Assembly: GCA_035498405.1 (NCBI GenBank)
Contig: DATKAE010000011.1
Span: forward strand, 1-64,000
Length of the DNA: 64,000 nucleotides
Source of the DNA: DATBFU01 sp035498405
Lineage (GTDB): Bacteria > Acidobacteriota > Thermoanaerobaculia > UBA5066 > Gp7-AA6
Direction of reading: 5' to 3'
Positions 1-8,561 of the stretch are shown here, piece after piece. Below the pieces are notes generated by a model. That model was not told where the DNA came from, made no database searches, and was given only the letters and a program-made list of their open reading frames with translations. The translations under genes were made by a program, and so were the position numbers. Position 1 is the stretch's first letter; each line of letters opens with the position of its first letter.

Positions 1-264
1 GAAAACGTCCTGGGCCGCGACCCGGAAGCCGCCGTGGTGCTCGACCATGGCTCGGTCTCACGCCGGCACGCCCGGATCATCGTGCGGCAGGAGACGGCGA
101 TTCTCGAGGACCTCGAGAGCCGCCATGGGACTTTCCTGCATGGGACCCGGATCGACTCGCCCCGCGAACTCAAAGACGGCGACGTGTTTGCGATCGGGCC
201 GCTCTCGATGACGATCCTGCGGCTCTCCGGTTCCGGATCGACCGACTCGGGCCTGGCGCCGTAG
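1..264 (+). CDS. FHA-domain protein, C-terminal part (5' end outside window)
   Basis: The frame is open from base 1, so the N-terminus lies upstream of the window. The visible 87 residues form most of one forkhead-associated domain. They include the GRD segment near the start, the SRRHARI motif that in this family lines the phosphothreonine pocket, and the SRHGTFLHG segment with its conserved Gly-Thr. FHA domains bind phosphothreonine peptides, usually downstream of Ser/Thr kinases. A short Ser/Gly tail follows. The gene converges on the small coiled-coil gene at 291. What is fused upstream (kinase, winged helix or secretion component) cannot be seen. Confidence 0.85.
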   Translation, partial: ENVLGRDPEAAVVLDHGSVSRRHARIIVRQETAILEDLESRHGTFLHGTRIDSPRELKDGDVFAIGPLSMTILRLSGSGSTDSGLAP

Positions 265-290
265 GCGTCGTCCCGATCGGCTGACGTGGG

Positions 291-530
291 TCAGGGCTTG
301 TCCGCCGCCTCGAGCGAGTCGATCAACTTCTGCAGCCGCTGTCGGACCGCTTCCTGTTCCTTCTCGAGGCGCTCGACGGCCCCGCGGGAGTCGGACGCCT
401 CCTTCTCCGAGCGGCGCGCCGACGATAGGTCTGCCTTCAGCTTTTCGTTCTCCTGCTCGAGTGTGCGCAGGCGGGCAAGCAACTTCTCGATCTTGCGTTC
501 GAGCGTGTCGAAGATTTTCGAGTTATCCAT
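291..530 (-). CDS. Small coiled-coil protein, ZapB-like
   Basis: The 79-residue protein is almost entirely one heptad-rich helix (residues about 5-75) with Leu/Ile at regular spacing and many Glu, Lys and Arg. It has no signal peptide or membrane segment. It lies 81 bp downstream of pheT on the same strand, a place where many bacteria carry zapA and short coiled-coil division genes, so a ZapB-like role in stabilising the division ring is plausible. That is inferred from position and composition only. The start is preceded by GGGAGCGAG, an acceptable ribosome-binding site. Confidence 0.6.
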   Translation of the reverse strand: MDNSKIFDTLERKIEKLLARLRTLEQENEKLKADLSSARRSEKEASDSRGAVERLEKEQEAVRQRLQKLIDSLEAADKP

Positions 531-611
531 CTCGCTCCCGCGAATCCTTCCTCGGCGCCGACACCCGTACCCGCGGCGACGGCGCAGTATTGACTAGGGA
601 CCGCCGGCGCG

Positions 612-2702
612 TCAAAGGACCACCCCAAACCGCTCCTGAAGGGCTCTTCCCAGACGCTCGACCTCGGTGTTGACCTCGTCCTGTTCGAGCGTCCGGTCGG
701 GGCTGCGGAAGATCAGCCGCAGCGTCGTCTTGATGGTCCCTTCCGAAACTCCCCTCCCCTCGTACCGGTCGAGCAGCCGCAGCGACTCCAGGTTTCGAAG
801 CTGTTGCTCAAGGACGAAGCGGTCGACGTCCCCCCAGGGCAGTTCGCGCCGCTGGGCAAAAGAGAGATCCGCGACGATGGGCGGAAAGACCGAGTACGGC
901 CGATAGGTGGCGCGGGGCCCGGGCGGGATCGCCGCCAAGACAACTTCCCCGGCGAAGACCCTCTCGGGCAGGCGACGCCTCTCGCGTTCGGCGCGGGCTA
1001 CGGCCCCCACGACCGCGAGGACGGCCCCCGACGAGGACCGCGCGAGCGCCGCCGCTCCGGGCGCGAAAGCCTCCGCGTCGAAAGGGCTCCAGAGGAGAGC
1101 CTCCGGCGCCATCCAGGGATACAGCAGCCGTTCCAAGATTCCCCTGGCGTCGAAGAAGTCGGCGTTGCGAGTCGCCGGCGGCTCACTCCAGTGCGTCCGC
1201 ATCTCTCCGCAGAGCGCGAAAGCGAGGCGTCGCGACTCGAACGATTCCGGCTCCTCCGGGCGCCCTTCCCGATCGAAGGCTCGCCCGATCTCGAAGAGAC
1301 CGGCGTCGGCGCGCCCCTGGCGCGCGTTGTGCGAGAGCGCGTCGAGAAGGCCGGGCAGCAGTGTCGCGCGCAGGTGCCGCCGCCCTTCGTCGAGCGGGTT
1401 CGAAAGTCGCAGCCGGATCCGCTCGGCCGCGGCTCCCGAGAGTGCGAGCCACGGGTCGAAAGGTCGTTCCTCGGCCGGATCGGCGAAGGGGAAGCTCACC
1501 GTTTCGAAGAGACCGGCATTGGCAGCGGCGTCGGCGACCCGCTCCTCCACCTCGCGCAGCGGCTCGAGGTACCTTCCAGCGCCCGTCGAGGGCGGCAGGC
1601 GCGAAGGCAAGCGATGGTAACCGTGGACGCGGAGGACCTCCTCGACCAGGTCGTCTTCCCCGCGCACGTCCTGGCGAAAGAGAGGGATCGAGACGTTCAG
1701 CCGTCTTCCCCGCCGCTCCACCCCGAAGCCGAGCCGTCGAAGCGCCTCCTCGGCGAAATCGAGGGTCAGCGTGTCGTCGCCGGACAGCAGGTGCAGCCGC
1801 GCCAGACGCAACGCGGCCCGCCGCACCCGGAACGGGTTCCCCCGCGCGTCGAGCAAGCCGGGCGCGAGCGTGCCACCGGAACCCTCGAGCACCAGACGCG
1901 CCGCCAGGTCGAGCGCCCCCGGAATCGCTTCGAGGTCGGCGCCCCGCTCGAACCGGTGCGACGCGTCGGTGTGCAGGCCGAGCCGACGCGAGGTGCGGCG
2001 AACGGTGATCGGATCCCACCAGGCCGCCTCGAGCAGAACATTGCGGGTACTCTCGGTGACCGACGTCTCGAGCCCCCCCATGACTCCCGCCAGGGAAACG
2101 GCGCGCTCGGCGTCCGCGACGACCAGGTCGCTCGCGGTGAGTTGCCGCTCGATGCCATCCAGGGTGACCAGGCGTTCCCCCTTTTCCGCTTTACGGACGA
2201 TGAGCATGCCGCCCGCGAGCTTGTCGAAGTCGAACGCGTGGAGCGGCTGACCCGTGTCCCACAGACCGTAGTTGGTCGCATCGACGGCGGAAGAGATCGC
2301 CTTCATGCCCAGACGCATCAGCCGCGACCGTACGCGCTCGGGCGCGGGCCCATTGCGGACTCCGCGAATCATCCGCACGCCGAAGCGGCGGCAGAGCCGC
2401 GGAACCTGGTTGATGACCGAGGCCAGCCGTTCGACGCTCTCGCCGGAGGAAAGAGGCTCGCCCTCGGGGACCGGCCGGCACGCGATTCCCGCCATGGCGG
2501 CGACCTCGCGGGCCAGGCCTCGGTGGCCCATGGCGTCGGGCCGATTGGGGGTGATCTCGACCTCGAGGATGGTGTCCGAACCCGACTGGGACGCCGACTC
2601 GGCCGGCAGTCCGGCCTGCTCGAGAAGTGCGCGCACCCCGGCCGCTCCGCCGCCCGCCTCGACGTCGACATGGTCGTTCAACCACTCGAGCGAGAACTTC
2701 AC
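612..2702 (-). CDS. pheT: Phenylalanine--tRNA ligase beta subunit, lacking the N-terminal tRNA-binding domain
   Basis: This is the beta chain of the heterotetrameric PheRS, which charges tRNA-Phe. The start chosen is GTG at 2702 (VKFSLEWLNDHV), which overlaps the pheS stop as GTGA. Visible parts are the short N-terminal segment, the B3/B4 region with VEITPNRPD and SAVDATNY, the B5 domain, the catalytic-like core and the C-terminal anticodon-binding FDX-ACB domain that ends in a RFGVVL tail. The product is 696 residues, about 100 fewer than the usual 790-800. The missing part is the EMAP-II/OB-fold tRNA-binding domain normally found at residues 40-150: the sequence passes from residue 40 directly into the VEITPNRPD segment. 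The rest looks intact, so this is probably a natural short form. Confidence 0.95.
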   Translation of the reverse strand: MKFSLEWLNDHVDVEAGGGAAGVRALLEQAGLPAESASQSGSDTILEVEITPNRPDAMGHRGLAREVAAMAGIACRPVPEGEPLSSGESVERLASVINQVPRLCRRFGVRMIRGVRNGPAPERVRSRLMRLGMKAISSAVDATNYGLWDTGQPLHAFDFDKLAGGMLIVRKAEKGERLVTLDGIERQLTASDLVVADAERAVSLAGVMGGLETSVTESTRNVLLEAAWWDPITVRRTSRRLGLHTDASHRFERGADLEAIPGALDLAARLVLEGSGGTLAPGLLDARGNPFRVRRAALRLARLHLLSGDDTLTLDFAEEALRRLGFGVERRGRRLNVSIPLFRQDVRGEDDLVEEVLRVHGYHRLPSRLPPSTGAGRYLEPLREVEERVADAAANAGLFETVSFPFADPAEERPFDPWLALSGAAAERIRLRLSNPLDEGRRHLRATLLPGLLDALSHNARQGRADAGLFEIGRAFDREGRPEEPESFESRRLAFALCGEMRTHWSEPPATRNADFFDARGILERLLYPWMAPEALLWSPFDAEAFAPGAAALARSSSGAVLAVVGAVARAERERRRLPERVFAGEVVLAAIPPGPRATYRPYSVFPPIVADLSFAQRRELPWGDVDRFVLEQQLRNLESLRLLDRYEGRGVSEGTIKTTLRLIFRSPDRTLEQDEVNTEVERLGRALQERFGVVL

Positions 2703-3772
2703 GGGCCAACGCCCTCGCGCGAAAACTGCGAGAGGAAGCGCTCGTCTCCCTCGAAGAGAAGGCGCAGGTCCGGAAACTCGTAGAGGAGCAGCGCCACGCG
2801 GTCGAGCCCGAGGCCGAAGGCAAAACCGGTGTATCGCTCGGAATCGATGCCGACACCTTTCAACACCCGCGGGTGCACCATTCCCGCGCCCATGATCTCG
2901 ATCCATCCCGATTCCTTGCACTTGCGGCAGCCGGCGCCCTTGCAAAAAATGCAGCTCATCGCCACGTCCACGCCCGGCTCGACGAAGGGGAAGAACGTCG
3001 GGATGAACCGCGTGCGCGTTCCGCGCCCGAAGAGCTCCTCGAGAAACCGCTCGACGGTCCCCTTCAGGTCCGCCATGGCAATTCCCCGGTCCACCACCAG
3101 CGCTTCGGCCTGGTGGAAGACGGGCGAGTGCGTCGCGTCCACCTCGTCCCGGCGGTAGACGCGCCCCGGCACCAGGATTCGCAGCGGAGCGCCGCGCTTC
3201 TCCATCTCGCGCACCTGGACCGGAGAAGTGTGGGTCCGCAGCAAGAGCGGCGAGGGCGCCTTCCGGTCCACGAGGAGCGTGTCCTGGGAATCCCGCGCCG
3301 GGTGCTCGGGCGGGAAGTTCAACGCTTCGAAGTTGTGGCGATCGTTCTCGAGCTCCGGGCCGTCGGCAATCGAGTAGCCCATCCTCAGGAAGATCTGCTC
3401 GATGCGCCGCCGCACGATCGTGATGGGGTGCAATCCCCCCGCGCGCGGCCGGCGGGCGGGCAGGCTCACGTCCACCGCCTCGGCGGCCTCGCGGACTTCG
3501 GCCTCCCGGCGGGAGAGCGTCTCTCCCATCCGTTCGATGGCTTCTTCGATCTCCCGCTTGGCCGCATTGGCCCGTGCGCCGTAGGCGGCCCGCTCCTCCG
3601 GGGGCAGCGCCTTGACGCCCGCAAAGAGGGCGGGCACCATTCCCCTCTCACGCCCGAGGTAGCGCCCCTTCAGCCTCTCGAACTCGGCGCGCGAAGAGAC
3701 CCCACGCCCTTCTTCCTCGCGGAAGGCGGCGAGGACCTGCGCGACGGGATCGCCCGAGCCGCTGGTCGTCAA
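2699..3772 (-). CDS. pheS: Phenylalanine--tRNA ligase alpha subunit
   Basis: This is the catalytic chain of PheRS, 357 residues and of normal length. An N-terminal coiled coil (about 1-85) is followed by the class II synthetase core: HPITIVRRRIEQIF, motif 2 around LLRTHTSPVQ with FRDE-like YRRDEVDATH, and motif 3 GFAFGLGLDRVALLLY. A four-Cys insertion (CIFCKGAGCRKC) before motif 3 is common in bacterial PheS. The gene lies between rplT and pheT, the canonical order, and overlaps pheT by four bases, implying translational coupling that keeps the alpha2beta2 subunits balanced. Confidence 0.97.
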   Translation of the reverse strand: MTTSGSGDPVAQVLAAFREEEGRGVSSRAEFERLKGRYLGRERGMVPALFAGVKALPPEERAAYGARANAAKREIEEAIERMGETLSRREAEVREAAEAVDVSLPARRPRAGGLHPITIVRRRIEQIFLRMGYSIADGPELENDRHNFEALNFPPEHPARDSQDTLLVDRKAPSPLLLRTHTSPVQVREMEKRGAPLRILVPGRVYRRDEVDATHSPVFHQAEALVVDRGIAMADLKGTVERFLEELFGRGTRTRFIPTFFPFVEPGVDVAMSCIFCKGAGCRKCKESGWIEIMGAGMVHPRVLKGVGIDSERYTGFAFGLGLDRVALLLYEFPDLRLLFEGDERFLSQFSREGVGP

Positions 3773-3851
3773 TCTCGGATCGCGAATCGCGGCCGGACCG
3801 AGTCGGGGACCGCCCGCGATTCTCGACTACCGATTCGCGATTGCCGAGCCA

Positions 3852-4214
3852 TTACACGGCGCCGAGCGCCTGCTTGGCGATCCCCACCAGCTGCGTGAAG
3901 GCTCCCGGATCGGTCATGGCCAGATCGGCGAGCATCTTTCGATTGATGTCGTTGCCCGCCTTCTTCAGGCCGTCCATGAGGCGGCTATAGGAGATTTCGT
4001 TCTCCCGGGCCGCGGCGTTGATCCGAACGATCCACAGCCCGCGGAACTCGCGCTTCTTCGCACGGCGGTCACGGTAGGCATACGCAAGCGACTTCTCCAC
4101 CTGGAGCTTCGCCATGCGATAGGACTTCGACTTCGTCCCGTAGTAGCCCTTGGCCAGGCCGAGCACCTTCGCCCGGCGGTTCTTCCTCTTGGGTCCTCGT
4201 TTGACGCGTGGCAT
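3852..4214 (-). CDS. rplT: 50S ribosomal protein L20
   Basis: The 120-residue L20 has the typical basic N-terminus MPRVKRGPKRKNRRAK, followed by AKGYYGTKSKSYRMAK and the globular C-terminal domain with GRKMLADLA-like sequence. It is an early-assembly 23S rRNA-binding protein. It follows rpmI in the conserved infC-rpmI-rplT order; in E. coli L20 represses rpmI-rplT translation by binding the leader mRNA. The 97-bp rpmI-rplT gap could hold such a structure, but I did not identify a specific fold. Confidence 0.98.
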   Translation of the reverse strand: MPRVKRGPKRKNRRAKVLGLAKGYYGTKSKSYRMAKLQVEKSLAYAYRDRRAKKREFRGLWIVRINAAARENEISYSRLMDGLKKAGNDINRKMLADLAMTDPGAFTQLVGIAKQALGAV

Positions 4215-4310
4215 CGCAAACTCTCCTCGTCAGGAATGAATGGTCGGGCGCGCGCCGGCGGGCGTTCGAGGCGCGGATCGCCTCGCCCGGCCCTCGCGCC
4301 GGCAGCGCCG

Positions 4311-4508
4311 TCAGGCGTAGGGCAGCATCTCCCGGACGCGCCGAATGTCCGCGGAGGACACGACGGTCGCCTGGGCGAGTCCACGCTTCCGGCCTGGCCC
4401 CTTCTTGGTCAGGATGTGGCTCTTGTAGGCCTTGGCCCGCTTGAACTTGCCCGACGCCGTACGCCGGAAGCGTTTGGCGGCGCCTCGATGGGTCTTCAGT
4501 TTCGGCAT
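4311..4508 (-). CDS. rpmI: 50S ribosomal protein L35
   Basis: The 65-residue L35 begins MPKLKTHRGAAKRFRRTASGK, diagnostic of the family, and contains the KAYKSHILTKKGPGRKRGL stretch. It binds the large ribosomal subunit. It lies directly downstream of infC, separated by 34 bases, with CGAAAGGAAACC upstream of ATG as ribosome-binding site. Length and sequence are ordinary. Confidence 0.98.
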   Translation of the reverse strand: MPKLKTHRGAAKRFRRTASGKFKRAKAYKSHILTKKGPGRKRGLAQATVVSSADIRRVREMLPYA

Positions 4509-4542
4509 GATCGGTTTCCTTTCGTCAGGGGGAAGGGGGCGT

Positions 4543-5103
4543 TCACCGGTCGGCGCTCCGCGACGCGGCCACCTTGGCGCCCTTCTCGTGCACGCGCACG
4601 GGAGCCAGGATCTGGTAGAGCCGGTTGCCCAACATTTCGGAGCGCGACTCCGCGACGGCCTTGCCGGTCAGGTCCTGGAGCAGCCGGTCGAGGACCTTCT
4701 GCCCGTTCTCCCGCCGCGCCATCTCGCGGCCTCGGAACTGAACGGTCGCCTTGACCTTGTCCCCATGGGCCAGGAACTTGACGATGTTCTTCACCTTGAA
4801 CTCATAGTCGTGATCGTCGATGTTCGGGCGAAACTTCACTTCCTTGACCTGAGTCGTCTTCTGCTTCTTCTTGGAGTCCTGCTGTTTCTTCTTCTGCTGA
4901 TAAATGAACTTTCCGAAGTTCATGATCCGGCAGACCGGCGGGTTGGCGGTCGGCGCGATCTCGACCAAGTCGAGAGCGACGTCGCGCGCCTTCTGGAGCG
5001 CGTCGGCCATCGCGACGATCCCGAGGGGCTCGCCCCCTTCCCCGATCAACCGGACCTCTTTCCAGCGGATCTGCTCGTTGACCCGAATGCTCTTCTTATC
5101 GAT
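4543..5103 (-). CDS. infC: Translation initiation factor IF-3, with probable AUC start codon
   Basis: IF-3 binds the 30S subunit, blocks premature 50S joining and proofreads start-codon pairing. The N-domain has IRVNEQIRWKEVRLIGEGG, then a Lys-rich linker (YQQKKKQQDSKKKQK) and the C-domain with VKFRPNIDDHDYEFK and FRGREMAR. The first in-frame ATG (5049) would delete the conserved IRVNEQIR segment. Upstream the frame closes at TGA, and the only well-placed initiator is ATC at 5103-5101, five bases after a perfect GGAGGTG. This gives 186 residues, close to the E. coli 180. Rare AUU/AUC starts are the known basis of infC autoregulation. The start overlaps the last eight bases of thrS. Confidence 0.95.
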   Translation of the reverse strand: MDKKSIRVNEQIRWKEVRLIGEGGEPLGIVAMADALQKARDVALDLVEIAPTANPPVCRIMNFGKFIYQQKKKQQDSKKKQKTTQVKEVKFRPNIDDHDYEFKVKNIVKFLAHGDKVKATVQFRGREMARRENGQKVLDRLLQDLTGKAVAESRSEMLGNRLYQILAPVRVHEKGAKVAASRSADR

Positions 5104-7048
5104 CTTTCACCTCCGCGACAAACTCCTTCCTCCTCGACGCGACCGCCCCCGCGGCGGCCGCTGCGAAGTCCTCCACCCGCATCGTCCCTGCGTCGCCTCC
5201 GTGCCTCAGGCGGACGGCCACGGTCCCCGCCGAGGCTTCCTTCTCGCCGATCACGAGCATCGCGGGAATCTTCTCCAGTTCCGCCTTTCGGATTCGGGCA
5301 CCGAGCTTCTCGTTGCGCGCGTCGGTCTCGACGCGCAGACCCGCCGCGAACAACCGGCGCGCCGCCGCGTGGGCGGCCTCCGCGAAACGATCGGAGACCG
5401 GCAGCACCACGGCCTGCACGGGCGCGATCCAGAACGGGAAGCTCCCCGCCGTGTGCTCGATCAGGATGCCGAGGAACCGCTCCAGGGAGCCCAGGATGGC
5501 GCGGTGCAGGACGACGGGCCGGTGCCTCTCGCCATCCTCTCCGACGTAGGTCAGGTCGAAGTTCTCCGGCTGAGAGAAGTCGCACTGAATGGTCCCGAGC
5601 TGCCAAGCCCGTCCGATCGCGTCCTTGACCCGAAAGTCGATCTTCGGGCCGTAGAAGGCGCCATCGCCCGGGGTCACCACGTGGGGCCGGCCGGCCCTCT
5701 TCAGCGCGGCGTCGAGCGCCGCCTCGCCACGGTCCCACAGCTCGTCTGACCCCATGCGCTTCTCGGGGCGCAGGCCCAGCGAGATCTCGACCTGCTCGAA
5801 GCCGAACGCGCCGTACACGAAGTCCAGAAACTCGAGGAAGGCGAGAATCTCGGACTCGACCTTCTCGAGCGGCGTGAAGATGTGCCCGTCGTCCGTCACG
5901 AAGGTGCGCACGCGCGTCAAGCCTGCCGTCACCCCCGACAGCTCGTAACGGTGGAGGCGGCCGAAATCGGCGAAGCGCACCGGCAGGTCGCGATAGGACC
6001 AAAGGCGAGACTGATACATCAAGAAGTGGCCGGGGCAGTTCATCGGTTTGACACCGAATTCGCGCTCTTCGGCTTCCGTGAAGAACATGTGCTCGCGGTA
6101 GTTGGCGAGGTGACCCGAAGTCTTGAAGAGCGCGACATCGAAGATCTGCGGCGTCACGACCTCGTCGTAGCCTCGCTTCCGGTATTCGGAGCGCAGGAGC
6201 TCGATCAGGCCGTTGTAGAGCGCCGCCCCCTTCGGCAGGAAGAAGGGAGACGCCGGCGCCCAGGGGTGGAAGACGAAGAGCTCGAGCTCCTTGCCCAACT
6301 TTCGGTGGTCGCGGGCCTTCGCCTCCTCGAGGCGCGTCAGATGCTCGTCGAGCTCCTTCTGGGTCAGGAACGAGGCCCCGTAGATGCGCTGCAGCATCGG
6401 GTTCTTCTCGTCGCCCTTCCAATAGGCGCCGGCGGTGTGCGTCAGCTTGAAGACGCCGAGCCGCCCGGTCGAGGGCACGTGCGGACCCCGGCAGAGGTCG
6501 ATGAAGTCCTTCTGCCGGTAGCAGGACACCCGATCGTCCGGAATGCCCCGGATGATTTCGACTTTCAACGCGTCGTTCTGCCCCTCGAAGATCCGGACCG
6601 CCTCCTCCTTGGACATCTCGAGGCGCTCGATCGGGTTGTCCTCCGCAACGATTCGGCGCATCTCCGCCTCGATCGCCTCCAGATCCTCGGGCGTGAATGC
6701 GCGCTTCGGGTTGAAGTCGTAGTAGTAGCCATTCTCGATGGCGGGCCCGATGCCGATCTGGACATCGGGAAAGAGGCGCTTGACGGCGTTGGCGGTCAAG
6801 TGCGCCGTCGAGTGCCGGTAGACATCGAGGGCCTCGGAGCTCTTGGGCGTCAGGATTTCGACGGCGGCGTCCGCCTCGACGGGCCGGGAAAGGTCCACGA
6901 CCCTGCCATCGAGCTTCGCGGCCAGCGCGTCCTTGGCCAGGCGGGGGCCGATCGAGGCCGCGATCTGGGCCAGAGTCGTTCCCCTCGGCACGACCTTCGT
7001 CGAGCCGTCGGGGAGTCGAACCGTCACCACCTGCGCCAGGGCTTCCAT
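5096..7048 (-). CDS. thrS: Threonine--tRNA ligase
   Basis: The 650-residue class II synthetase has the full architecture: an N-terminal TGS domain (about 5-70), the second editing domain with the HSTAH zinc/editing motif and GIGPAIENGYYYDF, the catalytic core with NCPGH (zinc Cys) and the motif 2 RHRYELSG-like region, and a C-terminal anticodon-binding domain. It charges tRNA-Thr and edits Ser-tRNA-Thr. It heads the minus-strand operon with infC, whose start lies inside its 3' end. Two tRNA-Val genes lie just upstream on the same strand. Confidence 0.98.
   Translation of the reverse strand: MEALAQVVTVRLPDGSTKVVPRGTTLAQIAASIGPRLAKDALAAKLDGRVVDLSRPVEADAAVEILTPKSSEALDVYRHSTAHLTANAVKRLFPDVQIGIGPAIENGYYYDFNPKRAFTPEDLEAIEAEMRRIVAEDNPIERLEMSKEEAVRIFEGQNDALKVEIIRGIPDDRVSCYRQKDFIDLCRGPHVPSTGRLGVFKLTHTAGAYWKGDEKNPMLQRIYGASFLTQKELDEHLTRLEEAKARDHRKLGKELELFVFHPWAPASPFFLPKGAALYNGLIELLRSEYRKRGYDEVVTPQIFDVALFKTSGHLANYREHMFFTEAEEREFGVKPMNCPGHFLMYQSRLWSYRDLPVRFADFGRLHRYELSGVTAGLTRVRTFVTDDGHIFTPLEKVESEILAFLEFLDFVYGAFGFEQVEISLGLRPEKRMGSDELWDRGEAALDAALKRAGRPHVVTPGDGAFYGPKIDFRVKDAIGRAWQLGTIQCDFSQPENFDLTYVGEDGERHRPVVLHRAILGSLERFLGILIEHTAGSFPFWIAPVQAVVLPVSDRFAEAAHAAARRLFAAGLRVETDARNEKLGARIRKAELEKIPAMLVIGEKEASAGTVAVRLRHGGDAGTMRVEDFAAAAAGAVASRRKEFVAEVKDR
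5108..5114 (-). promoter_or_regulatory. Ribosome-binding site deciding the infC AUC start
   Basis: On the minus strand GGAGGTG lies inside the last codons of thrS, five bases before ATC. An alternative ATT codon, 15 bases further on, is too distant from this site. The strong complementarity to 16S rRNA supports initiation at ATC despite the weak codon, which is the classic arrangement for IF-3 autoregulation. Confidence 0.75.
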
Positions 7049-7100
7049 TTTCCTCTCTTCAGAAACGAAAAACGCGGGTCACCCCGCGTCCGATTCGTGT

Positions 7101-7176
7101 TGGTAGGCGCTAACGGGATCGAACCGTTGACCTCTACCGTGTGAAGGTAGCGCTCTTCCAGCTGAGCTAAGCGCCT
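7101..7176 (-). tRNA. tRNA-Val (anticodon CAC)
   Basis: The 76-nt cloverleaf reads on the minus strand: acceptor AGGCGCT pairs with AGCGCCT, followed by A73 and an encoded CCA. The D-arm has AGCTCAGCTGGAAGAGC. The anticodon stem CTACC/GGTAG encloses TTCACAC, giving CAC. The T-arm is AACGG-TTCGATC-CCGTT. It is 52 bp upstream of thrS. Confidence 0.95.
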
Positions 7177-7194
7177 TCGCCTTTGAAACGAAGT

Positions 7195-7269
<75 letters not shown>

Positions 7270-7503
7270 TCCGAGTGTCCCGAGAAGTTCCTCGGGGGGC
7301 TACGGGCCGGGAGCCCGCGGGGCTTTTCGGGAAATCCGGGCCGCCTCGCGACCCGCCTTTCCTCATCCCGACCTTCGTCCCTGATTGAAAAAGAACACGC
7401 CGGCCCACGGAGCGCCGGAAAGGCCGGAAATTTAGCACAAAGCCGGGCGGCCGGCGAATCGGTCCCGGGCGGTTCGGTGTTAGGTTTTCTCGATGGCTTC
7501 CTT

Positions 7504-7532
7504 CCCTCGCCCCTCGCCCCTCGCCCCTGCCC
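7504..7532 (+). repeat. Short heptamer tandem array (CTCGCCC)n
   Basis: Three consecutive CTCGCCC units plus flanking partial copies lie between the tRNA-Val promoter region and the glycosyltransferase gene, and end at its start codon. A near-identical array occurs at 9838-9874. The remaining intergenic sequence (7270-7503) shows nothing else I can identify. Confidence 0.7.
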
Positions 7533-8537
7533 ATGAAGCTCGTTATTCAGATCCCGGCCTGGAACGAGGAGCAGTCGCTGCCGCAAACGCTGGCCTCCCT
7601 GCCGCGGCGTTTGGCGCCTTTTCGCGAGGTGGCGATTCTCGTCGTCGATGACGGCTCGACGGACGGCACCGCCGAGGCGGCCCTGACGGGCGCCGACCGA
7701 CTGGTGCGGTTGCCCGGCCACGCCGGCCTCGCCGCAGCCTTCCGCGCGGGACTCGACGCCGCGCTCGATCTGGGCGCCGACGTGATCGTCAACCTCGACG
7801 CCGACGGGCAATATGACCCGGCCGACATCCCCGCGCTGGTCGCGCCGATTCTTGCCGGCAAGGCCGACCTCGTGATTGGGGATCGCGGGCCGGGCACCCT
7901 GGCCCACTTCTCGCCAGCCAAGCGCCTGCTGCAGCGGCTCGGGAGCTGGGTCGTCCAGCAGGCGGCCGGAATCCGAGTCGCCGATGCGGCATCCGGATTC
8001 CGGGCCTTTTCGCGCGAGGCCGCGCGTCGGTTGAACGTGTTCTCGCGAATGACCTACACGCTGGAGACGCTCATCCAGGCCGGCTCGAAGGGATTGCGGG
8101 TGGCTTCCGTCCCCGTGCGCGCCCACGAGACGCACCGGCGCTCGCGCCTGTTCGCCTCGGTTCCGCGATACGTCCTGGTCCAGGGCGCGAACATCCTTCG
8201 CATCACGGCGCTCTACAAGCCGCTCAAGTTCTTCTCGGCGGCGGCCGCGCTGTTTCTTCTCGCGGGCCTCGCGCTCGGCGCCCGCTACCTCTACTACTTC
8301 TTCTTCGTCACCGAGCGGGCCGGGGGACACGTCCAGTCGCTGATCCTCGCGGCCGTGCTGATCCTGGTCGGTGTGCTGACATTCCTGATCGCGCTCTTGG
8401 CCGACCTGGTTTCGATCAACCGGATGCTTCTCGAGGAGATGAAGCTGCGGGAGACGGAGAAGACGGCCGCGGTCGCCCTGCCTGACGCCGACGCGCGCGG
8501 CCAGTCGAAGCCGCTCCCCCGAGATCCTCGCGGCTGA
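7533..8537 (+). CDS. Family 2 glycosyltransferase with C-terminal membrane segments
   Basis: The 334-residue protein has a GT-A domain (about 1-220): IPAWNEEQSLPQTL at the start, VVDDGSTDGT, and the metal-binding DxD-type motif NLDADGQYDP. The C-terminal part has two membrane helices (about 232-255 and 268-292). The layout resembles the dolichol- or undecaprenyl-phosphate sugar transferases (DPM1/GtrB/ArnC-like), which load a lipid carrier at the inner membrane. The sugar cannot be predicted. The gene stands alone, divergent from the tRNA genes and convergent with the LOG gene. Confidence 0.85.
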   Translation: MKLVIQIPAWNEEQSLPQTLASLPRRLAPFREVAILVVDDGSTDGTAEAALTGADRLVRLPGHAGLAAAFRAGLDAALDLGADVIVNLDADGQYDPADIPALVAPILAGKADLVIGDRGPGTLAHFSPAKRLLQRLGSWVVQQAAGIRVADAASGFRAFSREAARRLNVFSRMTYTLETLIQAGSKGLRVASVPVRAHETHRRSRLFASVPRYVLVQGANILRITALYKPLKFFSAAAALFLLAGLALGARYLYYFFFVTERAGGHVQSLILAAVLILVGVLTFLIALLADLVSINRMLLEEMKLRETEKTAAVALPDADARGQSKPLPRDPRG

Positions 8538-8561
8538 CGGTGAGGTGGCGCCGCCGGAACC

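Noticed and set aside
804..2783. 659-residue open frame antisense to pheT
   Set aside because: It lies entirely opposite a clear pheT gene, has the Arg/Gly/Pro-rich composition of GC-rich shadows and no domain.
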